NCBI GenBank assembly: GCA_037783415.1
Contig: JAZGTN010000062.1
Location: 969,501 to 1,033,500, forward strand
Length of the DNA stretch: 64,000 bases
Direction: 5' to 3'
Source of the DNA: Leptasterias polaris
Taxonomy: Eukaryota; Echinodermata; Asteroidea; Forcipulatida; Asteriidae
Shown: positions 1-12,200 of the stretch, in pieces
Layout: each line of letters opens with the position of its first letter
Position numbering within the stretch: the stretch's first letter is position 1
Translations under genes and position numbers: made by a program
The notes under the pieces: generated by a model
What the model was told of the DNA's origin: nothing
The model's input: the letters and a program-made list of their open reading frames with translations, nothing else
Database searches by the model: none

Positions 1-3000
1 GGCAAAATGTCTCAAAGTTCAGTCAAACTCTTTGACCATCAGCAAGTAGAATTTGCAGTATTAGCCTGCGGTGGATGTAAACAATCAAATGACTTCTGCC
101 AAATCTCCAAGGAAGTCTCTTGTCAGATGCTTTGTTGGTTTTTAAAAGAACCAATATCTTCCAAAAGAAACAAAAAGGAAAAAACCCGTAGAAGTTTGAA
201 GAGTAAGATGTAGAATTTGACAATTTTGTCAGTTCAGAGGAACAATTTAAACAGTTAAAAAACAATGTTAATTCAAAATATGAGTAAAATAACTGACAGT
301 GATGTGCATTTCATGCTTTGGGCTTTCTAACATTCTTTTCTCTGCCATTTGAATATATGTCACCAATTTTAAGCTGATGGACGAGCAATATAGCCTGTCA
401 CCTTTTTGGTATAACAAGAATCAGTATCCGTTACCTCTGTCGCGAAGGCAAGGAACATGACAAAGATGGTGGCACCATCAAGATTTCAGATGACTACATG
501 TCCTTATCCATAATACGCCACATGGTTATTTCAACTTTACCATAATTATGCCACGCCCTTTGCCACAATGGGCGTTTCTTGTACAAGACAGGAGCCCCAA
601 GCGAACCATACACGATTCCAATTTCTTTCTCATAGAAAAGGGAAAGATGGGACGGATTTCCAATCGCTTTTTAATCCCCGCCCGTGTGCATGTTTTTCCA
701 CTAGCAACTAATTAGCACAAATACATTCGTTTGACCTATTATTTCCCCCAGTTTCATCGATTCGCCCAAGAACCGGAACGTGGTTTAATCTAATCAAAAG
801 GATGGTTTGGGTAGGAGTCCCATTAAATTTAAGTCACCGGCGTTCTGTCTCTGTGCTCAGGAAGGGAATGTGGTAGAGTCTCCTCTCGCTTTTGCCTGGT
901 ACCGGTGTTATGTAGCTGGTTGCTGTATGAATTTGATTTCCCATGGCTACCGGTTTGAATGTTTACATTTTAACCACACTACAGGGAAGGTGCATTTGTT
1001 GATCTACCAGTGTGATCTGGCCAGGTTAAAACGTAAAAATAGATCAAGTCCAACTTCTTTAGCTATAGTTACGAGTTTGTATTTTGGACCTCAAAGTTTC
1101 TACCTTTGTTGTGTGTGTGGTTGTGTTTGATTAAGATTCATGTTTAAGCAAACCACCTTGCTTCATGTACCAAAATCATGCAATAGCAACTTTTCTGATG
1201 CGGTATTTATGCCAGTAGAACATTTGAAAAAAACAAAGGTTTCTAAAGTTGTTCACATGAAATAAATTATGCACGTTAATCAGACATCCAATCACTCTCT
1301 GAACTTAAATTGTAGACATTTCCATTTTTACGGATTGTTATCAGCCATGTGTAAATCAGCCGTGCATTTTCCAATCAACTGACAGGGGGGGGAAACAACA
1401 TCTTTATTTACATTCATATGACCTCAAACTTGTGACGTCATTACCTTGCGATCAATATTTGGTGTACCCTCGAAACATTTTTTCATTTCGTAGTAGCGAA
1501 GACAGCGCCACTGACTTAAAGAGGATGCAGGGTTGAAAAAAATCATGAATGTAAAAAAATATGAGCATAATCTACCTTTAATTTTTGAATGTTATTGTAG
1601 TTCCAGACAGGAAAACGCCATTGAATGTGGTCCAACATTGATTAAAGGAGATAGTACACCTTGTTTTCTATTAATGTGTATTCGTGAAACGATTCACGAG
1701 ACATAAATATTACAGCTTTAAGTTGTTTTACTTCATTGTTTGTTTGTTTGGTTGTTGTTTTTGAAAGAGTGATTGAATGTATATTTTCAATAAAACACAC
1801 AATCGAACACACATTCTCAAAATAAATGCATCCTCGAGGAGACATCTTTCCTTTGTCCATGTACTTTACATCTTCCCTTAGACTTTGTGCCAACATTTTC
1901 TTGTGGAGCACCAGTCTATTCCCCTAATGGAGACCTTTTATTTTCCCTTATTTGTTTAGACCATTGTCTCTGTAAGTTATCGAATATGAGCACAATCCTT
2001 TGAAAAGTTCACCACATTTATAGGTGATCACGTTTAGTGAAACAATAGGTTTGTCAGGGATTTTGTGCACATCCATTATTGTGCTTATTTTGATTGTGAC
2101 AATCGAAATAAGTGACTGTGGTTGCTTTTTCTAAACTTTGCGGGGATGTGCTTTTGGAACTGTGTTTGAGCTTTTACAGCCCTTTTTGTTTATTGTGGTA
2201 TTTCGGGACCAATATCCCGTGGTATTTCGGAACATGGTCGTACTTTTGCTTCGCGGTTGGTGCTTTTGTGAGTGTTTTTAGCTTCTCTGGGCATTGATAG
2301 TGCCGAGGGAATTGATAAACAGCATCTCAGGTGGAAATGTTTGTCTTGAGGATTGTTAATGGTATGAACTTTGAGTGAGCTTTCAGGTAGAGAGCAATCA
2401 ATGTTTTTCTCCCGACGAATCCAATACTTCGTATTTAACTTTGAAAGTTCCATTTGGTTCTCACGTGCTCGAAAAACCAAAGTGCAACAGTCAGCTTTGA
2501 TGTCACAGTTAAAGATTTTACCGATTCGTACCATGCTGGTAATTTGTGTAATGTTCCCTGCTTGCGGTATTCAGCCATGATTCACAATGTACAGAAAGAA
2601 CCCGACTCGTAGGCTCTCACAACCTTGGTTTGTTTACACTTTCTCAGAGCGGAAAGGAAACAAATTGGGTGGATCGAGCAAAAAGGTCAAAGAGCATTCA
2701 AAACAAAAGACAGCTTAAATTAGCATTTGGTGTTGGATATGGCATGGTTGTGCATGTGGCATGGTCTACACCCTATTGTGTCTGGGTGTTTGTGTTTGGG
2801 AATCTCAGGAGTTCTTAAGGGGATTATTAGGGGGGTGTTTCTGTTCACGAGGAAAAGAGAGTGTTAAAGTATGGGAACATTTGTGGGAGACACCCTCTGC
2901 AACATATCGGGCATGGCATATACATAGACAGGGAGCCCTATACCTTTCCCCGTTATTCAATCCTCACACAATTCTTAAATAGGCCTACTGTTTTCAACAG

Positions 3001-3076
3001 TGTCCTTCACGTTTAAGTCATAATATCCTTGGTTAAACCAAACATCCTAATTATTCTTCTTTGTCTTTGGTACCAG
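1..3076 (+). other. Phox2 intron 1 (3' part), no gene recognised
   Basis: No reading frame here resembles the N-terminal exon of a PHOX2 protein and no other conserved protein was recognised. The DNA is unique-looking apart from short homopolymers. It is called intron because exon 2 begins with a phase 1 acceptor. Confidence 0.6.
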
Positions 3077-3285
3077 CCGGGGTTCCATACATGCACCGTA
3101 TCCTCCACGAGGGGTCAGCCACCAACGGCCTGCACGAGAAGAGGAAGCAAAGGCGTATCCGTACAACGTTTACCAGTGCCCAACTCAAGGAGCTGGAAAA
3201 GGCGTTCAACGAGACCCACTATCCAGACATCTACAAGAGGGAAGAGTTGGCTCTCAAGACAGACCTCACCGAAGCAAGAGTACAG
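3077..3285 (+). CDS. Phox2: Phox2 exon 2 (first two thirds of homeodomain)
   Basis: The acceptor TTTGGTACCAG precedes 3077 and the donor CAG|GTAAGA follows 3285. The exon enters in codon phase 1, as PHOX2B exon 2 does, and ends in phase 0 between homeodomain residues 46 and 47, the classic paired-class intron site. Confidence 0.93.
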
Positions 3286-6200
3286 GTAAGACATCGGGAG
3301 GTTGGAGTTTATCAGCCATGGAGTCTAATTGTTATAGATAGCTTTCTTGTAATGAAACCAAGAAAACTTAACAGGAAACAGGACAACGAAAGTTTTACCG
3401 GAAAAAGACATAAGCAACTAATGTGCAAAATTGTGTTTCAAGAAATTGAGCGCGAATGTTTGATCCGTATTCAGCCATTCACAAGTTATTATGAAGGTTA
3501 AATGTATGGGAATGGGAAAACATGTCTTTGGGGTTATTCTTGCAACAAAAATGAAACAGTAATGCAAATTTTTTTTTTGTCAGGAGCCACTTGATTGCTT
3601 CTGACTTTCTGTCACTGGGACAAAAAGTACTTTGTGTGCCTGTAAGAAGGGAGTACTTATGTGCCCATCTTCCTGTTCCTTTTTTCTGGCACACAGCGTA
3701 AAGTGACTACACGTACATGCATTGTTTCCGGAAGGAATAGCTTTGTTGAGAGCATTGTAAAGAAATAGTTTACACCTGATGGGACTACCGGTACCACTAA
3801 GCCAACCGGAGTTTCTCGCACAATGGGTCTTCCTGCTGTTGCAGAATTCCCGAAGTTTATAATAAACACAATCCGGGTATAGCTCTGTGCTGTAATTCTG
3901 ATTCGCAATGATCTCAAACTACATAGAAAGCTTAATTCGCTTTGAATCATTCACCTTTTCCAGGTCTAGTTCCCTGTACCATTGAATGGTTAGTAGTGAC
4001 TGACTGTGCCTGTGTTACATATAGGTTCGGTTTTGTAGTTCCTCATTGGAGAAGCTATTTTTGCTCCTGCCAATATTTCATGTCTTTTCAAATTTTCCTA
4101 CTCCCATGAACGGAACAGTCTTCCCCACTAAATAACTATTGTAAATTTACTCATCATGAGCTGCGCATTACATCCGCGTCGACTGACCTATTGTTTTCCC
4201 GCGTTTTTCCGCCTGCTATTAATTTGTGTTCGTCTGGGACTGTGTGTCACTCCATTGAGTTTAACGACAGTGCGGTCCCCAGAATTCCGCCGTAAGCACG
4301 CGCTTGCATTCGGCAATCAAATTCCCGGTGATCGCGCTGAATTTCCTCGCACGTCCCCCGTACCGAGGAGATAGTCACGTACTGGGGATGAGTAGGCCCC
4401 GAAATTTATCCAAAATACACGGCTTGGGAAACGCGTAGAGTCGGGATGAACACGTTCGGCCTTCAAAATCTCCTATACCCTTTAGAAAAAAGTTCAAAGC
4501 TTCGAGGGTACCAAATATGCCCGCGATACCCCGAGTTGACTCTGCGATTTGTTGTTGTTGAACAGCATCATTGTTGTTCATTTTGGGATTCTTGTATATA
4601 AAAGGAAATATCAAACTCCCTGGAGCAGAACTACGTGTACTTTCGCATGAAACCAAAACATATTATTTTAACATGCAAGAAGACAAGACCTTCCTATTTG
4701 TCATTGAACAAGGGCGTCGATCGCTACTGAAAAGTAGGGGGACGGTCGAGCAAGTCTTGAAAAAATACATCTTACATTATTTGCACCCCACATTTTTAAT
4801 ATGCTTCGGGAGTTCGAAAAAACAAAATATTGCTTCTTCGACAAATCTTGTCAAGGCTCAAACTGCTCCTATTTATTTTAATGGATTTTACTACGTTTTG
4901 TGCGTAGTGCGATTGTAACAAAGTGAAACACATTTGCACGTGTGCGCACACATACTTCCTTTGTGGAGGAATCGTGTACCGTACATTATAGCATACACAA
5001 ACGACGCATAACTTGAATGCTAACAAGGTATGTAAGCGGGATTTTGGCGTTCATGTCTTGGACGATACGTGTCATCTATTGTCTGTATTATATAAGCGGA
5101 AATGGGCCCAAAATACCGTTCTGCGCGTGGTCCATCAGAAAAAAATATGAAAATGAAGAAAACATTTCATCGTTTGTTCGCTATTCTTTTACTTGAACAA
5201 AAATTGTAATGAAATATTAAATCAAGAAAATGTTGTTGCATATTTCTAATGAACAGTCAATCAAAAAGTGGGGGGGACATCTGATATGCTGTACCCCAGT
5301 CTAAAAAGTGGGGGGGGGGGGGGTGGGGGACATGTCCCCCCCGTCCCCCACCCATCGACGCCCTTGCATTGAACTAATTGTCAACTGCGCCAATGCATTC
5401 GCCAACAAACTTATTCAGCCATGTTGTTTATTATCCAAGGTCGTATTACACGGAGTCACCTAACTGAAAAAATATTGTTAAATGAAATGTATTTTGCCTG
5501 AAAAGAGCCGGTAAATGACCGATTCTCAAGTACATCTTTGTTTTGGGAATAGTAAATTAATTCCCGACCTCATGTTTTCTATAAATACACCACCAACCTG
5601 TGAAAATATCATCAAATTCGATTGTCACGTTTTAGTGAAAACGAAGAAAAAATAATGGTCGATGCTGTTTTGCCTGTGCACGTTCATAATTACTTCAATT
5701 GTGGCATTCTATAAAAATACACAATTAGAATTGTGGGTATTTTCTGCACTCTGACAGTATTTCAGACTTGAAATTATTATTTCGGATTGGTGAACTTTGT
5801 AATCAGAGAGCTTTTAGATTGAAACTGATATTTTGTTATGAAAAACAATCATGTTGAAACTCCAAAAACAAGGAAAATTAAAAAAATTAATGTCTATAAC
5901 AATTTCTTTTACGGGGAGGTGTGTGCTATTTTATATTTATTATAAAATTTGAAGCACAAAACATTGACCAGACAAAACTGTGGTTTATATTCTGCTTGTT
6001 AACAAGCTAAAAACAGTATCTTTCTCACAGTGTCTCTTGCAGGGCCACAAATACAATACTGCAGAAATACGGTACCAGCAGTATAGAGAGTTCTGATTTG
6101 TTTGTTTATTTATTTGGTGTTTTGTTAACGTCTTAAAAAGAAGTGAATTACAGCTAAAGATGAAGCCTTTTTTTTTTTTTACCATTTGTACTTTACATGG

Positions 6201-9200
6201 TGCTTTTTTCTTTGTGTGTTTAATGTTGAGCGTTATGAATTAAGTATGCAAGGTGCTTCTGTAAAAATACAGTTTTGATCAATAACACTATTTCCACAAT
6301 ATGGTCTAACACAAACAATAACAGGGCATTCCAAAGCTGAGAAAACTAGGATTCTATACACCGCAGTTTGCCGACGCAAAACTTCTATCAATGTACAAAT
6401 TTCAATACCTCAAAGTACACGAAATATTGTCCCTTCACGAATTAAGAAAAGTTACAAAGTCCATATTTTTATTATTTTTTCATCGGGCAAATTGTGTTTT
6501 TACAGCGACAAGAACGGGCCAACAACCTTTCCTCTTGTCGTTCCGTCGAAGACAAACATCCACTCGCTTTCCTCCTCTCTCTATCTCCGCGCTCTATCCA
6601 AAAAGCTTTTGCCCTAAATCAATCAAACTGTTCACTCGGCGAAGATAGGCAAAATGCCATCATCCCCAGATTGTAGATTCTTTTCTTTAGACGGCGTATA
6701 CACATTTTACGGAGCTGCGACACAAAACAAACAGAGGTCTGTATGGGAAGACGGCCAGTAATTTGTAAAAGCGTTGGTGGAAACTCATGTCGATTTCCCC
6801 TTGTGTGGGGAAACCTTATCCGTCTTAGCTCGACGATGAAGGAGGGGTGGGGGTGAGGTAGTACAAGAGGTACTTACGGGACCATTGATGGCATGGAGGG
6901 AAAGGAATGAATAATTACTTATTATGATATGACACGCAGAGAAAATGCAAAAAATAGTGACAATTCGGAGGCTAAAAGAAAGTCTACAGCCAATGAATAT
7001 AGTGCCGAACACAGAAACAAAAGCAACTAAAATAGAGAAAGTCATGGTTCTGAAAATAAATCCTTTAGATCTCTCTTTTTGCGCATGCTCAGGACAGTTG
7101 AATTGTCTTATCAATAATTGTGAAGACTTTGGTTTCAATAAATGCCAAGCGAAATTCTCCTCTTCTTTGGGATGTTCACCACACATTGTATACCATTGTC
7201 TAACTTAAAGGTGTTGTCACCCCTCCCACTGTAGTCCTCGCGACCCGCCAACGAGTCTCAACTTATTTATGTCACATTAGCCACATATACAACTTGCCTT
7301 ACAGAATTTTCCAGTTTCGTCTTTGATAAAGGAAGAACAGTGAACAATCAATAACAATTTCATTTTTTTTCTTTAGAATGAAAACATCTGGAAGATTTAA
7401 TTTGGCAAAGGAAACAAAACACTCCATTTTTCCATGCAAGCATAATTTATTCCGTCTATCGGAAAGATGAGGAAGACGAAGAAGAGAGAAGAAAAAAACT
7501 ACGTCAGGGGAAAATTACCCCTTTATTTAGAATAACACAAAAGGAAACGTTTTCCTCGCCGAATCGGCCAATCATTTTCCGGAGGGGAAATTGAGTGTGA
7601 AGAGACATGCACAATGGCGTGTGTGGACTCATCATTGCGCGAGTCAACGGTTGACGCTGGTGATGCGTTTTCTAATTTGCCCGCTGGCAAATTAACCGAA
7701 AAAATCTATAAGAAAAACACAAGTGAATAGTCAGTGAAACGTTTTCCGTGTAAAAAAATATATAATAATAAAGCAGTATCATTGAATCGTGAATTTACAG
7801 ACCGCAAAGAGAGCCGTTTTTCCCAACGGAGTCGATCTTAATCGGAAGAGCTTTTTACGGGCGGCAATCAATTAGCAATTTTATCGGAATCGTCGTAAGT
7901 CCATACGGAACGCATAACACGTTCAATAAATGATAACATAAAGTTTATAGACTTTGCGTATACATTGACAATGAGAAGAATTATAATGTGTATGTTGCTT
8001 GAGGCTGGTTCTCGTAACGTCTCGGATAGGTACATATCTTTAAGAAAGCAATGAGCTCGAAATCTATACAAACATATGGGGGGTCTGGAATCTGACTCAA
8101 CCCATAGTGCCTGATTCTCATATAAGGTATAGAATGAGGAACAGACTAGTTTGCTTGTAAGTCTCGATGTTGATTCAATTGTTTCAAAAAAGGTTTCATA
8201 TGGCGAAATTGTTATCTCAACAACCTAAGAACTAGGCCTATCATTAAACGATTTTCAGAGATGGGTTTTGGCACTAATCTGTTGGAGTTTGTTCAGATAT
8301 TCCTTGTGGCATATAAGCGAATGTTAACAGTCTCATTGTTGTTCTTTTAGTTGAAAACTTTCTAAACATTTGATTTACAGGTTTGGTTCCAGAACCGACG
8401 AGCCAAATTTCGCAAGACTGAGAGGGCAGTCACCGCAGCAGCAAACGCAACAACAAACAACAACAACACAACAACCAGCAACAGTAATAGCACCAGCAAT
8501 GGAAGCACCAACAACAGCACGACCAATGACACAACGGGTAACACACAGCAGGGCGGCCATGGTACCGGGCAGACGGGTGGGCAGACCACAGCGCAGACAC
8601 CCACAGCAAAGCCCGTCACGGGGGGAACGCCTTCAAAGAAGAGGAAGGGTGATGAAACGTCACCGGTCATCACCACAAACGCCACCGTCTCCACGGCTGC
8701 TCCTACAGGTAGGCTACCACCATCTTTAGTCATATTCCAAGTGTTTGGAATTGCAATTGTAAACGCCAATTCCAATAATAAAAAGGGGCCAGACTATTTT
8801 TCCTTCCAACCTCTGATTGGGCGCATTAGTTTGATTTTGAGAAATACAAGATGGTAGGTAACCCCATTATGAAGACTGTATTGTGTCATTATGTGACATT
8901 AACAATTTGGGTCCAGGGTCTGAAAAGGGAAGGACATAACAGAAATTGCATATGGAGATTTGAAAAGGGTTGTAAGCCAGAACAACCAGTGAAACAACGG
9001 GAAGATTTGTAGTTTGGGAATTCAAGCACCACACGAGGGGCAGAGCAAGATTTGTTAGGAAAATGGACGCAAAAGCGTACAGCGTTCATCCTACTGAAAA
9101 ACTGAGACCAATATAATTATGTAATGGTTTTGACACACTTTATTCCGCGCTTAAAAGCGCTAAAAACAAGCACTAAAATTTCCCACCATCAGCTCCTTCA

Positions 9201-12200
9201 TTATTACGGTTTGATGAGTTTGACATTAAAAATCATGGGACAGATCCTTACGAATAGCTGCAATCAAATACTGTATCACATTCCCCCACATGCATTGACT
9301 AAGAAAATGTACACAGCAGGTCAAGGCACAAGACAGCTTCCCCTTCAAACCTCGGTTTGAATACATTAACTGGATGTAAGATATCCAAGACGGCTTCATC
9401 AGGATAGCAGTGCATAACGTTCACGGCTATACGGCGCGAGTGTTCAATGCATTGTCTTACAATACAAATACATCGCTGATTCTAATCCCCACCATTTCTC
9501 CCTATGCCAACGGACTTAAGTCTATAGACTCCTACTGAAAACTGCTTCTAAACATGATTCACCATTACAATCGCAATTACCAGGTTTCAGCCAAATTGAT
9601 TACATACCAGATGTGTTCGCGAGATATGGATGGGGCATATAACTTAACCATGATTTGATTTAGCGGTTGGGAACGAGGAAAAAAGCTAATAAAACAACCG
9701 TGGCCGGCCCTGAGGTAAAGCCTGCAAGTCATCGTCAAAAGGACGTGCACTCCTATGGCAATCTCCATTAATATAAGTTAGGAGCTATTAAGACTTCGTG
9801 CAGTCTCGGGCAACTATATGATAAGGGGATCGGTAGTAATTGCATAATAAGATTCAACGAGCTGAGACTGAATAATTAGAGCCGTGGATCGGAGCGAACG
9901 TACGGCGCGGGGTGACCCCGCTGAACGCGCTGCTTTGAAGCTGTGTGTACTTCGATCGTTGCTAGATGGGTTCAGAGTTTGACCATGCTTCACTCATTAG
10001 CATCTATGATAATATAGCAGGCAAGTTCACATCACATTAAAGCACTATATTTAAAATCATTCATGTTTGCTTGCTCAGTGTATTCAAACACGTCCTCCTT
10101 GCCGAAACAATAAATAAATAAATAGTATATTCGAACAAAAACTATAAAATAATAGTAGGACTATAAAAGCATTCTTCAAATTAAACGTCACCGTTTCATA
10201 GACCAACATTACAAAATTATCATTGATAACATCAAGACCGACCAAAACAAATATTCTGGGTCCAAAATACCCTGGACAATAATAACTACAAATCAATATG
10301 TTCACCTTGAAACAGAACTATTCAAATTTATATGTTAGTTTGCTTCCAGCGCGCTCGTCATCTTAAATATATAACAGTGAAGGATGCCGTGATGCAACTG
10401 CACTCCGAATTCTGTATTTATTTATTTATTTATTTTATTTTATTATTATGATCATTATCTTCTTCTTTTTTCTTTTCTTTTTACCTCTCTCTTTTTCGCA
10501 CTGCTATATCTTTCTCGAGTTTTATTTAATTTGAAATAATTTAGCGCGCTTGCTCGGCTATTTTTATTCTATCCATACAATGATTCTTGTACCGCGACTT
10601 GACTGAGAACCTGGTGAAACACCGACACTTCAAAAGCAAGTATTCATCAGGCTTGAGAACGACTCTCCATGAATAAATGGTCGCGAAATTCAATTAAGAA
10701 CCCCCCATGCGGACGCTCGAACCTTTTTCCCTTCTTCTCATTTTTAAAGTGAAAAAAAAAGAGAAGGAAAAAGATAATGCAATACAATTAATGAAAGGGA
10801 AGTGCTTTAACATTGCCCCATCTTTTTTTCCATTAATTTTCTTTTATTTGTAAGGTTCCATGGGAACTGTTTTTTGAACAGGAAAGGATGTGACAAGTTT
10901 GTGTGTAGGGAAACACCAGGAGGATATTTAACGGGGGTGTACTTGTTTTGTAAAAGTTGCGGGGAGAAAAACAAAGGATTTGTGTGATCATGTTTTATAT
11001 GCCTTATCATATATAATGATCATCAACACAGTCAGGCAAACCTGCTTATAGATTGGTTCAAAACACAAATACTGATCCACAGGAGAAAAAAAACACCCTG
11101 AAATGATCAGTTTATAGAGGTAAAATGCTACATTTAAAAATATTAACAGATAAAACATACAAACCACAAGTGTGAATTAACAGAAACAAAGATATAACAG
11201 GAAGAGTTTTTGAAAAACAAGAATTTGTTTAAGAAAAACCTATAAAAGAAAGGCAACAAAGGGTATGGGAGGGACTGACGGTACGGTAAGGGGAGGAAAG
11301 GGGTGGGGCGGGAAGTGTTAAAAGGGTAGGTTACAGGTAAGGGAAGCGAGGAGGGTCGGGGTCGAATGAAAAGGAATGGATCAAGGAACATGAAACATGT
11401 GAGAAATTGTAATTTTTTATTTGTTTTAATTTTTTTTTTTTATACTGTCACAAAGTGAGTTTGCAGTGGATAATAGGGCTATTCATGTTTTGACCCAAAA
11501 CTTTGTTGGATAAATGCTTGACTTTTGGCTATTACTTTGTCATAAATGTCTATCATATGCCGAGTTGAAAGAAAGTAATATTTATTTGGTAATAGGGATT
11601 TTGTTTCGAAGATTACATCGGTTGAAATAGTTACAAGAGATTATGTGTACATCATTGACAAGAATACGCACTGTTCAAAAGTAGTTATTGATAATGCTTT
11701 ACAAGAAATTACTTTTCAAAGATAAAATCGGATACTATATTATTTAATTTATAGGCCATGGAGCCTGTGACATCACATGTTTACAAAAGAGCCTTGACTT
11801 TCTGCAGGCATGATTAGTACACAGCCCAATTGAAGAAAACGTAAAACCTGATGTATGGAGATTGCACTGTCTATTTTATTAACTCTTGATATAAGAAGAA
11901 ACGGGGCACATCTTAAAACATAATTCAGTGTTCCGTTTATAACTCTTGCTCATGTGGAAATTGTGACACAAAAATATATAAAATGTCCCATTATGACCTG
12001 AGTATCTTTCCTGGAATGTACTGGGTCATTCCCTTTGTACACAGAGGTTACATGATCTATAAGCTACCAACAATCGTCATGTTGCATTTATTACCAAAAA
12101 ACCTAGACTTCAATGAGTCAGTTCATGTTGTATATTAATACCACTTAGCCCCCCCCCCCCCTTCCAGCCCTCGATCTAGCTCAAGTAAAGCGTCAGTACT

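Noticed and set aside
8437..8530. Poly-Gln protein in the alternative frame of Phox2 exon 3
   Set aside because: Only the Thr/Asn frame continues from the homeodomain with correct splice phase.
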